Counted from the stretch's first letter, positions 43,601 through 51,985 are shown. The stretch: 64,000 bases of DNA from SZUA-36 sp963774415 (GCA_963774415.1 CAVZEU010000001.1:62001-126000); one strand, 5' to 3'. Numbers and translations: made by a program. The notes: generated by a model not told the origin, from the letters alone.

Positions 43601-43768
43601 GCGTACACTGCCGGCCAGCGAGCACTCGTCGGTCAGGGCGATAGCCGTGTAGCCGAGTTCGGCCGCGCGCGCGACCAGTTCCTGCGGGTGCGAGGCGCCG
43701 TTGAGGAAGGTGAAGTTACTGGTGCAGACCAGTTCCGCGTAGCGGATGGTTTCGGTGTCGGAATACAT
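40646..43768 (-). CDS. dnaE2: Error-prone DNA polymerase III alpha subunit DnaE2 (ImuC)
   Basis: Translesion polymerase of the ImuA/ImuB/DnaE2 mutasome, induced by DNA damage. The 1040 residues comprise an N-terminal PHP domain (YAELVCTSNFTFLNGASHPQELV), the C-family polymerase core with catalytic Asp385, Asp387 and Asp389 in PPDIDVDFE and GRGSAANSAVCYCLG, finger domain FQEQVMQVAM, HhH and a C-terminal OB fold (PMTASGTIFLTLEDETGHVNVVVW). It is shorter than replicative DnaE, as expected. ATG 43768 is the only start that keeps the conserved YAEL segment. The start codon touches a LexA box. imuB is 9 kb away instead of adjacent. Confidence 0.96.
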   Translation of the reverse strand: MYSDTETIRYAELVCTSNFTFLNGASHPQELVARAAELGYTAIALTDECSLAGSVRAFEQARRCRQNGRAIDLITGSAFRLENGSKLVLLAADKTGYAQLCALITRGRRNAPKGSYCLPDSAFEKHLDHCLALWLPADGADSQARDLLTAHWLACHFPQRGWLAASLNLGPDDKGRTARLARLAEAAGLPLTACGDVQMHSRPRRMLHDVLAAIRHGCSLGELGYRALPSGERHLRDRRRLAALYPREWLDESVRIAGRCGFRLDQLRYQYPHEVVPPGVSSSAHLRALTEAGIRQRWPAGIGTGLRRQIERELELIAELEYEPYFLTVHDIVHFARSRGILCQGRGSAANSAVCYCLGITEVDPARMNMLFERFISRERDEPPDIDVDFEHERREEVIQYIYRKYGRERAALAATVISYRPRSAIRDVGKALGFSPEQVERLARNTSWWDTPDRFARRLAEQGFAAANLKVRQLLYLVQELVGFPRHLSQHVGGFVISEKSLAELVPVENAAMTGRTVIQWDKDDLETLGLLKVDCLALGMLSAIHRCLDLLNDFHGGNLGLADIPAEDPATYRMIQRADTIGVFQVESRAQMAMLPRLKPACFYDLVIEVAIVRPGPIQGNMVHPYLQRRRGLEPVAYPSHALRKVLQRTLGVPIFQEQVMQVAMVAAGFSGSEADMLRRSMAAWARRGGMQHMHRRLVGGMLERGYREDFAEQIFEQIKGFGEYGFPESHAASFALLVYVSAWLKRHHPAAFTCALLNSQPMGFYQSAQLVQDVRRHGVTVLPADARYSRWDCTLEHGSGGRPRLRLGLRLVKSLGRDAAERIRAAREQRAFNDTQDLCSRARLNRRELAALAEAAALRGIAGHRHRARWQVAAAERQPPDLLRDIARADDAAVIRPAAEADDIRADYAATGLTLGRHPVALLRGVLRQRRVKTAQQLLRLPHGSPARACGLVTMRQRPMTASGTIFLTLEDETGHVNVVVWQRLWERRRSVVLTATLLAVDGVMESDGEVYHLIARQLHDFGDLSKGLETRSRDFC

Positions 43769-43787
43769 ACTGTATGTATATACAGTA
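43768..43787 (-). promoter_or_regulatory. LexA (SOS) box overlapping the dnaE2 -10 and start codon
   Basis: CTGTATGTATATACAG at 43770-43785 is a textbook gammaproteobacterial LexA site (CTGT-N8-ACAG) with TA and TA on its outer flanks. Read on the minus strand, a -35 TTGTTT and, after 17 bp, a -10 TATACA fit this region, with the -10 inside the box and only six bases between it and the ATG. Confidence 0.92.
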
Positions 43788-43906
43788 TTTTGAGCAAAAA
43801 CAAGAAGCACCAAAGCCGTTTCGTCGAAACGCGGTGCCGGCGCGCACAATCCGGGGCCGCCGGGGTAGAATGGTCGGGGGGTGTGCGACAGCCCATTGGT
43901 AAGAAC

Positions 43907-44623
43907 ATGCATATCGTTGGACGCGGTCTTATACTCGTTTTCGGTTTATTTCTCGGTGGTTCCCCCGTCATGGCGCAGCCGTTCGAATTGGTGACGTTCG
44001 ATGCCCCGGATGGCGGCCGCATCGAAGCCGCCTGGTTTGCCGCCGGCGAAAACAAGGCCGTGATATTTGCCCACGGCGCCATCTACAACAAGGAAAGCTG
44101 GTATTTCCTGGCGCGGGCCCTGCGGCAAAAGGGCGTTTCGTCGCTGGCTATCGATTTCCGCGGCTACGGCAACAGCCGAGCCGGCGACAGCCCGCGGAAA
44201 ATGTACGATATTCTCGGCGCGGTTGCGTACCTGAAAAAGCGGGGCTGCGACGACATCAGCATCGTCGGCGCCAGCATGGGCGGGGCAGCCGTGCTGGCGG
44301 CCCTCGCACATCAGGCGGTGCCGGTCGACAAGGTCGTGCTGTTGGCGCCGGCGGGAGGTCCTGCCCTGGCTTCGGCATCCATCCGCAAACTTTTCGTCGT
44401 TTCCCGGGAAGAAGGCCTGTACGGCAGGGTCATGGGCCTCTACGAGGCTTCGACCGAACCCAAGACGATGCACGTCTATCGCGGGAAGGCGCACGCGCAG
44501 CACCTGTTCCAGACCGCGGCCCGTGAAGACCTCATCGAGCGCATCGGCGCTTTTATCGACGGCGCGCCCGCAGCCCCGGGGGCAGGGGACAGCCGTCAAC
44601 CGCGGGCGATTACAGAGCCTTAG
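43907..44623 (+). CDS. Secreted alpha/beta hydrolase
   Basis: A 238-residue protein with a signal peptide (GLILVFGLFLGGSPVMA) and an alpha/beta hydrolase fold: oxyanion region FAHGAIYNKESW, nucleophile elbow VGASMGGAAVL, and probable acid and His further on (YRGKAHAQHLF). It lacks a lid domain. ATG 43907 is used because the signal peptide begins there. It diverges from dnaE2, with 138 bp between the starts. Substrate unknown. Confidence 0.85.
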   Translation: MHIVGRGLILVFGLFLGGSPVMAQPFELVTFDAPDGGRIEAAWFAAGENKAVIFAHGAIYNKESWYFLARALRQKGVSSLAIDFRGYGNSRAGDSPRKMYDILGAVAYLKKRGCDDISIVGASMGGAAVLAALAHQAVPVDKVVLLAPAGGPALASASIRKLFVVSREEGLYGRVMGLYEASTEPKTMHVYRGKAHAQHLFQTAAREDLIERIGAFIDGAPAAPGAGDSRQPRAITEP

Positions 44624-44826
44624 CCCCGCCTGGTGGGGGTGGCGGCATCGATTTCGTCATCGCCGGTGTTTGCAGTACAATACCCGCGACAGCCATCAGC
44701 CCGGGCCTGTGAGCCGACCGTAACGCGGCGGCTACCAACCGGGGGACGGTAAAATGCGCCCACGCGGGCAACCGGGTGGGCGAAAAGTTTGCACGAAAAG
44801 GACTTGATCCGCGGAGGACAGGTACC
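44624..44826 (+). promoter_or_regulatory. Promoter region of the pantothenate/CoA operon
   Basis: A non-coding 203-bp stretch. Two -10-like boxes are visible, TACAAT (44679-44684) and TAAAAT (44751-44756), both without strong -35 elements. A good ribosome site (GGAGGACAGG) precedes the first gene. No riboswitch was recognised. Confidence 0.35.
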
Positions 44827-45603
44827 ATGAACTACGCGATACTGGGTGGCGGCCGCCTCGCGCGCCACTTTTCCGAATATTTCCGTTTGCTCGGAATCCC
44901 CTTCAACGGCTGGGCGCGTGACCGCGCCTCGGCGCTCAATACCTGCGACATCGCCGATGCCCAGGCCCGCCTGAAAGCGGTGGTTGCAACGGCCGACCGT
45001 GTGCTGCTGCTGGTCGCGGACGGCGCCATCGGCGCGCTGCTGAAGCAGTACCCGTTTTTGCACGAGAAGCGATTGGTGCACTGCAGCGGAGCGCTGAGTT
45101 TTCCGGGCGTGGCCGGGGCCCATCCGCTGATGACCTTCGCCGACGAACTGTATCCACTGGAGCGCTACAAGTCGGTGCCGTTCATGGTCGAGGCCGGCCA
45201 CGATTTCAGCGCCTTGTTGCCGGACTTGCCCAACCCGCATTTTCCAATTGGCCTCGAGGACAAGGCCCGCTATCACGCCCTCTGCGTCATGGCCGGGAAT
45301 TTCGTGCAGATTCTGTGGCAGGCTGTGGCTGAGCGTTTCAGTACCGAGTTGCATTTGCCGGCCGAAAGCCTTGATGCCTATCTGCGGCAGGTCAGCGAAA
45401 ATTACCTCAGGCACCCCGGGTCCGCGCTGACCGGGCCGTTGGTGCGCGGTGATGAGCAAACGATCGCGCGCAACCTGAAGGCGCTCGAAGGCGATCCGCT
45501 GCAACGGCTTTACCGCGACTTCGTGGCCTACTACGGGGCCGCCGCGGAGCAAGCGGAGCAGCCTCTGAGCGGCGCCGCGGGGCGGCTGGAGTCGGTGCGA
45601 TGA
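44827..45603 (+). CDS. panG: Rossmann/DUF2520 protein, probable PanG-type ketopantoate reductase
   Basis: A 258-residue protein with an N-terminal NAD(P)-binding fold (YAILGGGRLARHFSEYF) and the helical DUF2520 C-terminal domain (DKARYHALCVMAGNFVQILW, residues about 140-250). Known background: Francisella PanG, a ketopantoate reductase unrelated to PanE, belongs to this type and lies with pan genes. Here the gene directly precedes panB (four-base overlap) and no panE is present, so the same step, ketopantoate to pantoate, is the best guess. The function is inferred from family and operon, not from active-site residues. Confidence 0.78.
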   Translation: MNYAILGGGRLARHFSEYFRLLGIPFNGWARDRASALNTCDIADAQARLKAVVATADRVLLLVADGAIGALLKQYPFLHEKRLVHCSGALSFPGVAGAHPLMTFADELYPLERYKSVPFMVEAGHDFSALLPDLPNPHFPIGLEDKARYHALCVMAGNFVQILWQAVAERFSTELHLPAESLDAYLRQVSENYLRHPGSALTGPLVRGDEQTIARNLKALEGDPLQRLYRDFVAYYGAAAEQAEQPLSGAAGRLESVR

Positions 45604-46391
45604 ACGTACTGGATTTTCAGGCCTATAAGCAAAAAGACGAGAAAATCGTCATGCTGACCTGCTACGACTACACCACCGCGCGCATCGTCCAGCATACGGA
45701 CGTCGATGTCATCCTGGTCGGCGACAGCGCGGCGATGGTCATGCACGGGCACGCGACGACGCTGCCGGCGGATATCGACATGATGTGCCGTCACGTCGAG
45801 GCCGTGGCCCGCGGGGCCGCGGATAAATTCATCGTCGGCGATATGCCGTTCCTGTCGTTTCGCCGGTCGCTGGCGGACACGATGCGCGCCGTCAGCCGGC
45901 TTATGCAGGCCGGTGCCCACGCGGTCAAGCTGGAAGGTATCGCGGGCAATGAAGACACAATTGCCCATATCGTCGAATCCGGTGTGCCGGTGATGGGCCA
46001 CCTCGGCCTGACTCCGCAGTCGGTGAACCAACTCGGCGGTTACCGCGTACAGGGCCGCGGCGGCGACGGTGCTGCGGCATTGACACAGGCGGCGCTGGCC
46101 TGCGAGCAGGCCGGCTGCTTCGCCCTGGTGCTGGAATGTGTGCCCGACCCGGTGGCGGCGGAGGTCACCGCCGCGCTGACGATACCGACGATCGGGATCG
46201 GCGCCGGCGCGCACACCGACGGCCAGGTGCTGGTCATGCAGGACCTTCTGGGTCTGAACACGGACTTCAAACCGAAATTCGTGCGCCGCTACCTCGATGG
46301 CTCGCGCTTGTGGCAGGACGCCTTCAACCGCTACAGCAGCGATGTCAAGGAGGGCCGTTTTCCGGCTGCGGGCGAGAGTTTCAGCGAATGA
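45600..46391 (+). CDS. panB: 3-methyl-2-oxobutanoate hydroxymethyltransferase
   Basis: Adds a hydroxymethyl group from methylene-THF to ketoisovalerate, giving ketopantoate. The 263-residue TIM barrel has MLTCYDYTTARI, VGDSAAMVMHGHATTLP, VKLEG and MGHLGLTPQSVNQLGGYRVQG. Overlaps on both sides place it in the operon between the PanG-like gene and panC. Confidence 0.98.
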   Translation: MNVLDFQAYKQKDEKIVMLTCYDYTTARIVQHTDVDVILVGDSAAMVMHGHATTLPADIDMMCRHVEAVARGAADKFIVGDMPFLSFRRSLADTMRAVSRLMQAGAHAVKLEGIAGNEDTIAHIVESGVPVMGHLGLTPQSVNQLGGYRVQGRGGDGAAALTQAALACEQAGCFALVLECVPDPVAAEVTAALTIPTIGIGAGAHTDGQVLVMQDLLGLNTDFKPKFVRRYLDGSRLWQDAFNRYSSDVKEGRFPAAGESFSE

Positions 46392-47143
46392 AAACGTTTG
46401 CATCGCTGGACGGCTGGCGTGAATTCAGGCGCTCGCTGACGGCGGCGCCGCTGGGGTTCGTGCCGACCATGGGGGCCCTGCACGCAGGCCACCTGTCGCT
46501 GGTGCAGGCCAGCCTGCGGGACAACGCTTTCACCGTTGTCAGTATTTTCGTCAACCCGAAGCAGTTCGACGAGGCCGGCGACTTCGCGGCCTATCCGAGC
46601 GACACCGACACGGACCTCGGCCAGCTCGAGGCGGCCGGCGTCGACGCGGTGCTGTTGCCCGACACGGCCCAGGTCTATCCCGACCAATACCGGTTCAGGG
46701 TGGTCGAGAACGACTTCAGCCGCCGCTTGTGCGGGGCTCACCGCCCGGGTCACTTCGACGGCGTGCTGACCGTGGTGATGCGCCTGTTGAACCTGGTGCG
46801 GCCGGACCATGCCTATTTCGGTGAAAAGGATTACCAGCAGCTGCTGCTGGTCCGGGACATGGTCGCGGCGTTCTTTCTGCCGGTCGAGATCAAGGCTTGC
46901 CCGACCGTGCGCGAGGCCGACGGCCTGGCGCTGAGTTCCCGTAACCGGCGCCTGGATGCGGCGGAAAGGGCGCTGGCGCCGGCCCTGTATGCCGCCCTGC
47001 GCGATTCGGCGTCGGCGGCGGAGGCCCGGCGCGTGCTCGCCGGCCAGGGCTTCGACGTCGATTATGTCGAGGATATTCCTGGGCGCAGGCTGGCCGCGGC
47101 GCGGCTCGGCGAGACGAGGTTGATCGACAATGTCCCGCGCTAG
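46388..47143 (+). CDS. panC: Pantoate--beta-alanine ligase (pantothenate synthetase)
   Basis: Joins pantoate and beta-alanine with ATP. The 251 residues have the HIGH-like PTMGALHAGHLSLV, VVSIFVNPKQF, FGEKDYQQL and the KMSKS-equivalent ALSSRNRRL. It is slightly shorter than E. coli PanC (283) at the C-terminus. It starts at ATG 46388, overlapping panB. No panD, source of beta-alanine, lies in the window. Confidence 0.97.
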   Translation: MKTFASLDGWREFRRSLTAAPLGFVPTMGALHAGHLSLVQASLRDNAFTVVSIFVNPKQFDEAGDFAAYPSDTDTDLGQLEAAGVDAVLLPDTAQVYPDQYRFRVVENDFSRRLCGAHRPGHFDGVLTVVMRLLNLVRPDHAYFGEKDYQQLLLVRDMVAAFFLPVEIKACPTVREADGLALSSRNRRLDAAERALAPALYAALRDSASAAEARRVLAGQGFDVDYVEDIPGRRLAAARLGETRLIDNVPR

Positions 47144-47202
47144 CCTGCATACTTGCAGCAGTCGTATCTGTCCGCCGCCACCATCCGGGAGACCGGTGAA
47201 AT

Positions 47203-48456
47203 ATGCAGACTAAAGGTAAACCGGCCCATATCCTGCTCCTGATGTCGGGCTCGATCGCCTGCGCCAAGGCGTCCACGCTGATATCGGAGTGGGTCAGGCG
47301 CGGCCACCGGGTCCGGGTCGTGTGCACGCGCAGCGTGGCCGAGTTTGTCGGCCCGGCGACCTTGCAGGGCCTGGGCGCCGAGTTGGTTTTCAGCAATGTC
47401 TTCGAGCCGGGCCAGGCCATGCAGCATATCGAACTGGGAAAATGGGCCGACCTCGTCGTCGCCGCGCCGGCGACCTCCAACCTGATCAACAAGCTCGCGG
47501 CCGGCATTGCCGACGACGCCGTCACCACCGTCTGGCAGGCCGCCTACGGGCAGGACAAACCGATGCTGATCGCGCCGGCCATGAATACGCGCATGTGGCG
47601 TTACCCGGCGACAATGGCCAGTGTCGAGAGGCTGCGGCAATGGGGAATCCGCGTGCTGCCGGTCGGCAGCGGCGATTTGGCCTGTGGCGAGAGCGGCGAA
47701 GGCCGGCTGCTCGAGCCTGAGGATGTGCTGCAACAAGTGGACCGCCTGCTGGCGCTCGAGCAGCAGCAGGCCGGTCCGGCAAAAAGCGGCCAGCGCGTGC
47801 TGGTCACGGCCGGCGGCACCCGCGAGCCGATCGACTCGGTGCGTTATATCGGCAACCTCAGCACGGGCCGCACGGCGGCCGCGCTCGCCGATGAACTGGC
47901 GGCGGCCGGTCACGAGGTCACCTGGCTGGGTGCGGCGGACGCGGTGGCGCCGAACCGGGATGTCCACAGTGAGCGCTACTCCAGTTTCGCCGATCTCGAG
48001 CAAGGCTTGCGCGAGTTGCTCGGGAAGCAGCATTTCGACGTCGTCGTCCATGCTGCGGCGGTCAGCGATTTCAGCGTGGCCGCTATCACCACGGAAAGCG
48101 GTGCGGCGCTGGATCCCGCGGCTTGCAGGAAGCTGCCTTCAGACGCCGGCCTGTTGTTGCATCTCAAGCGCAATCCGAAGCTGCTCGACAGCCTTAAAGG
48201 CTGGTCGATGAATCCCGAAATCAAGGTCATCGGCTTCAAACTGACCGATAACCCGGATGCCGCACAGCAACTGGAGGCCGTCAGGAAACAGTTTGCGACC
48301 GCCGCCGTGGACGCCGTCGTCCACAATGACCTGACCGAGATGTCGGCAACGATGCACCCGTTCAATTTCCACCGCCGCGGCCAGGACCCGCTTCGCTGCG
48401 ACGATACCGGCCGGCTTGCGCGCGCCATCGAAAGCCTGCTGGAGCCCGTCCGGTGA
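47203..48456 (+). CDS. coaBC: Phosphopantothenoylcysteine decarboxylase / phosphopantothenate--cysteine ligase
   Basis: A bifunctional enzyme for two steps of CoA synthesis. The 417 residues comprise an N-terminal flavoprotein CoaC domain (about 1-190) with the active His in MQHIELGKWADLVVAAPATSN and the Cys motif GDLACGESGEGRL, and a C-terminal CoaB domain (VLVTAGGTREPIDSVRYIGNLSTG, HLKRNPKLL, VHNDLTEM). Its stop overlaps coaX. Confidence 0.98.
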   Translation: MQTKGKPAHILLLMSGSIACAKASTLISEWVRRGHRVRVVCTRSVAEFVGPATLQGLGAELVFSNVFEPGQAMQHIELGKWADLVVAAPATSNLINKLAAGIADDAVTTVWQAAYGQDKPMLIAPAMNTRMWRYPATMASVERLRQWGIRVLPVGSGDLACGESGEGRLLEPEDVLQQVDRLLALEQQQAGPAKSGQRVLVTAGGTREPIDSVRYIGNLSTGRTAAALADELAAAGHEVTWLGAADAVAPNRDVHSERYSSFADLEQGLRELLGKQHFDVVVHAAAVSDFSVAAITTESGAALDPAACRKLPSDAGLLLHLKRNPKLLDSLKGWSMNPEIKVIGFKLTDNPDAAQQLEAVRKQFATAAVDAVVHNDLTEMSATMHPFNFHRRGQDPLRCDDTGRLARAIESLLEPVR

Positions 48457-49223
48457 AGCTTTGTCTCGACATCGGCAACAGTCACATCTATGGCGGTGTG
48501 TACGATGCCGGCCGCTCCCTGCTGACCTTTCGCAAGAACTCGCGCCCGGGGCCTTCGTCGGATGAGTACGGCCTGTTTTTCCGCTCCGTCCTGCGCGAAA
48601 ACGACCTCGACCCCGGCACGATCCGCCAGATCGCACTGTGCAGCGTCGTGCCGGAACTGGTGTACTCGATCACCGCCGCCTGCCAGAAGTATTTCAATAT
48701 CCGGCCGTTCACGCTGCAGGCCGGCGTCAAGACCGGCCTCAAGATCCAGTACCGGAACCCGCTGGAAGTGGGCGCCGACCGCATCGCCAACGCGATCGCC
48801 GCGATCGACATGTTTCCCGGCGAGAACCTGGCGATCGTCGATCTCGGCACGGCCACCACGCTGTGCGCCGTGGGCAAAGAGCGCGCTTACCGGGGCGGAG
48901 TTATCCTGTCGGGCCTTAGAATGTCGATGCAGGCGCTCGAAAGCGGTACTTCGAAACTGGCTTCGGTGGAAATCCGGCGCATGGAGACCTGCCTCGGGCG
49001 CACCACGGCCGACAGCATCCAGTCGGGTTTGTTTTTCGGTCACCTGGGCGCGCTGCGGGAGATCATCGGCCGCGTCAGCGAGGAAGAGTTTGCCGGCGAG
49101 AAACCGCGCGTTATCGCCACCGGCGGCTTCGCCACGCTGTTCGACGGCAACGGCCTGTTCGATGAAGTGGTGCCGGACCTGGTGCTGCAGGGCCTGCTGG
49201 TGGCGCTCAGCCTCAACGAGTGA
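48453..49223 (+). CDS. coaX: Type III pantothenate kinase
   Basis: First step of CoA synthesis, phosphorylation of pantothenate, by the CoaA-unrelated type III enzyme, which is insensitive to CoA feedback in characterised cases. The 256 residues show the ASKHA phosphate loop CLDIGNSHIYGGVY, GADRIANAIAA and the second loop VDLGTATTLC. The GTG start overlaps coaBC. With the upstream genes it gives an almost continuous route from ketoisovalerate to phosphopantetheine. Confidence 0.96.
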   Translation: MKLCLDIGNSHIYGGVYDAGRSLLTFRKNSRPGPSSDEYGLFFRSVLRENDLDPGTIRQIALCSVVPELVYSITAACQKYFNIRPFTLQAGVKTGLKIQYRNPLEVGADRIANAIAAIDMFPGENLAIVDLGTATTLCAVGKERAYRGGVILSGLRMSMQALESGTSKLASVEIRRMETCLGRTTADSIQSGLFFGHLGALREIIGRVSEEEFAGEKPRVIATGGFATLFDGNGLFDEVVPDLVLQGLLVALSLNE

Positions 49224-49246
49224 CCTGAAGCCGAATGCTTTTTCGC

Positions 49247-49270
49247 GGGGCGATACCGGCGCCCCCTTTT
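49247..49270 (+). terminator. Possible terminator after coaX
   Basis: Stem GGGGCG and CGCCCC around a short loop, followed by four T, about 25 bp after the coaX stop. The T-run is short. Confidence 0.45.
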
Positions 49271-49301
49271 CATGCGGTCGCTACTTGTAAGCCAGACGTT
49301 T

Positions 49302-49316
49302 TTGAATTATATTCAA
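49302..49316. promoter_or_regulatory. Palindrome upstream of the second TonB receptor
   Basis: TTGAAT-TAT-ATTCAA is a perfect 6-bp inverted repeat with a 3-bp centre in an AT-rich island 123 bp before the receptor start. It could be an operator or part of a promoter; no family match is claimed. Confidence 0.35.
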
Positions 49317-49438
49317 ACCGGCCGATTGAGGCATTTTTTATGCGTCAAATTGGGCATTGACGGGATTCACCTGCATTTCCAATAAAAACAGCAGCTTTCC
49401 TGCGACCTCTACACCACTTCAACTACGCGGGGCGTCAC

Positions 49439-51940
49439 ATGTACAGAAAATCCGAGATAACTCTTACCAAGGCGGTGTTTCCGGCGGTCCTAGCCATGTT
49501 TATCGCCGCGCCAAGCATCGCCATGGCCCAGGACACCAGGGACGAGGAAAAACTGACGATCGAAGAAGTGACCGTGACGGGGACAAAGCGCGACGTCGCG
49601 CAACAGGATTTGGCCATCGCCGTTACGACCATCACCGCCAAGCAACTGGAAAGGAGTTTTCGTACCGACGTGACCTCGTTGACGGAAATGGCGCCCAATG
49701 TGACCCTGACGCGGAACAATGGCTTTAATGCCGTTGCCGGCGGCATACGGGGTACGGGATTCATTTCGATCCTGGTCACGAAGGACCCGTCGACCGGCCT
49801 CACGGTGGATGATTTCGTTTTCACCCACGTACAATCGCAGTTCATCGAGATGTTCGACATCGAACACGTGGAGATTTTCCGCGGGCCGCAAGGCACTTTG
49901 TTCGGAAAGAACACGACCGGTGGTGCGATCGCGTTCACGACCAAGAAGCCCGTGTTGGGTGAGTTCTTCGGCGAGGTCGAAGGCACCTATGGCCAGTGGG
50001 CGTCAAACGACGGAGAAGTGAAGAAGGTCACATTCGCCCTCAATGTTCCCCTCGGCGACACCCTGGCCATGAGGCTGGCGGTCATCAGCGACAAGGACCA
50101 AGGGTATTACACGAATGACAAGCCGATGGGCGGCACGTTCCTGTGTTTCGCCTGCGATGGCCCCGGCCAACCCACGACCGAGGAAATTTTCACCAAGTAT
50201 CCGACCACTGGAGACGGTACCAGGATCGGCGGCAAGGACGTGATTGCCGGCAAGATGAAGTTTCGTTGGCAGCCAAACGACGCTTTCCTGGCGGATTTCA
50301 TCTATGAATATCTCCGCGACGATTCCGAACCCGTGGCCAACGCCAACGAGACGCCTTCGGATGAAGGATATGTTTTTCCCATCATCGGCTTTCCCGGTAT
50401 CGAGGCGGCAGGCTGGAAGGACCCGTTCCGTACCGGGCGGTCATGGCAGGACAACAAGGTCATCAACATGTCCAAGGGCCACCAGGTTCACGCCAACGGC
50501 TATTACCTGACCATGGGCTATTCGGCGGACCGCTTCATATTCAAGTCGATCACCGGCTACAGGGAGCAGGACGAAATTCTCGCCAGCACCTACACCGGCG
50601 AAGCCTACACGTCCCTCTACGACGCCAGCAGGAACACGAAGCGGGAACAGTTCCAGCAGGAATTCAGGTTCACGAGTGAATTCGATGGCCCCTTCAACTT
50701 CGTCGCCGGTACCGCTTATTACCGCGATGACGTGGAGTTCGTGGTCTTTGGCAACCTCGGCTTTTTCCTGCCGCTCGCCGGCGCCGAGTTCTACCGGGAC
50801 CGGTTCGAAGTCCAGTGGACGACCCAGGACCGGGACAGCTATGCCTTGTATCTGGACGGTACGTATCAGTTGACCGACAAGGCGAGCCTGACCGCCGGAT
50901 TCCGCCACACGCAGGACAAGAAGAACTTCCATCGGCTGAACCTGGGCACGGCCGCGAACCCGGTCAGTAACTTCATTACCCAGGACGAATGGATCGGCCC
51001 GCACGTCAACCCGTTGCCGGAATCGGCCTTCGGCAACAATATTACCGCCTCCAAGAAATGGGACTCGGACAACTACCGGCTGGTGTTCGATTATGCCTGG
51101 AACGATAACCTCATGACGTACGCCAGTTACGCAAACGGTTTCGTTGCCGGTGGATTTTCCGAGACCTGTGGTTCGCCGACGTCGTGCCAGCCTTACGCCA
51201 GCGAGAAGAACGACAATTTCGAACTGGGTATGAAGAGCGACCTGCTCGATGGCAGCCTGCGTCTCAACGTGGCGCTCTTTTATACGAAATACAAGAACCT
51301 GCAGAGGGACACGGTGGTTACGATCATCGACGCGGCGGGCAACCAGTTCCAGGAAACGCAGGCCGTCAATGTCGGCAAGAGTACCGCCAAGGGCGCCGAA
51401 GTCGAGTTGACCTACGTGCCGATGGATAACCTGCGCTTCGACGTCAACTTCGGTTACCTCGACCACAAGTACGATTCGTACAGCCCGAGCGCGGATCCGG
51501 CTCCGCTCGGTTTGCCCGGTCTGCCCCGGCCGATCGACTTCTCATCCCTGGATCCGCCGTTTTCACCGAAACTCAATTACGGCCTGGGCGTGACCTACAT
51601 CCAGGACCTGACAGGCGGAAGCAACCTGACCTACAACGTCAGTATGCATCACCAGGACAAATTCGAGACCGATTCTTTTCCCGCGAACGGCCAGGGCGCC
51701 GACGCCTCGGGTAACCCGATCATCAAGCAGAAACAGTATACCCAGAGTGAAGAGCGCACCTTGCTGAATGCTTTCCTTACCTGGGAGAGCTCGAATGAAA
51801 AGCTGCAGCTGACCCTCTATGGCAAGAACCTGACGGACAAGACCTGGCGCTCTTCGGGTCAGGCCGTTGCGACGCTGTGGAATTTCACCCACCACGGTCC
51901 GCCCAGGGAGCTTGGGGTCCAGGCCAGGTTCAGGTTCTGA
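49439..51940 (+). CDS. TonB-dependent outer membrane receptor
   Basis: The 833-residue receptor has a signal peptide (ending PSIAMAQD), a TonB-box-like segment (LTIEEVTVTGTK), a plug domain (about 45-165: LTEMAPNVTLTRNN, IRGTGFISI, VEIFRGPQGTLFGKNTTGGAIAF) and a beta barrel finishing with LGVQARFRF, the usual terminal aromatic. It has no carboxypeptidase-like N-terminal domain, unlike the receptor at 2.2 kb. Sphingomonad- and Caulobacter-type receptors of this pattern often take up sugars or aromatic compounds; the ligand here is unknown. It is a single-gene unit with its own terminator. Confidence 0.95.
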   Translation: MYRKSEITLTKAVFPAVLAMFIAAPSIAMAQDTRDEEKLTIEEVTVTGTKRDVAQQDLAIAVTTITAKQLERSFRTDVTSLTEMAPNVTLTRNNGFNAVAGGIRGTGFISILVTKDPSTGLTVDDFVFTHVQSQFIEMFDIEHVEIFRGPQGTLFGKNTTGGAIAFTTKKPVLGEFFGEVEGTYGQWASNDGEVKKVTFALNVPLGDTLAMRLAVISDKDQGYYTNDKPMGGTFLCFACDGPGQPTTEEIFTKYPTTGDGTRIGGKDVIAGKMKFRWQPNDAFLADFIYEYLRDDSEPVANANETPSDEGYVFPIIGFPGIEAAGWKDPFRTGRSWQDNKVINMSKGHQVHANGYYLTMGYSADRFIFKSITGYREQDEILASTYTGEAYTSLYDASRNTKREQFQQEFRFTSEFDGPFNFVAGTAYYRDDVEFVVFGNLGFFLPLAGAEFYRDRFEVQWTTQDRDSYALYLDGTYQLTDKASLTAGFRHTQDKKNFHRLNLGTAANPVSNFITQDEWIGPHVNPLPESAFGNNITASKKWDSDNYRLVFDYAWNDNLMTYASYANGFVAGGFSETCGSPTSCQPYASEKNDNFELGMKSDLLDGSLRLNVALFYTKYKNLQRDTVVTIIDAAGNQFQETQAVNVGKSTAKGAEVELTYVPMDNLRFDVNFGYLDHKYDSYSPSADPAPLGLPGLPRPIDFSSLDPPFSPKLNYGLGVTYIQDLTGGSNLTYNVSMHHQDKFETDSFPANGQGADASGNPIIKQKQYTQSEERTLLNAFLTWESSNEKLQLTLYGKNLTDKTWRSSGQAVATLWNFTHHGPPRELGVQARFRF

Positions 51941-51953
51941 GCGACGGTTACAT

Positions 51954-51985
51954 AAAAAAAAGCCGGCCTTGGCCGGCTTTTTTTT
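51954..51985. terminator. Bidirectional intrinsic terminator
   Basis: A perfect 15-bp inverted repeat, A8-GCCGGCC / GGCCGGC-T8, lies between the receptor gene and the oppositely oriented DUF502 gene, so it can serve both. Confidence 0.92.

Noticed and set aside
44624..44826. Riboswitch or RNase P-like RNA upstream of the pantothenate operon
   Set aside because: The GC-rich segments gave no recognisable conserved core; only promoter-like boxes and a ribosome site could be supported.
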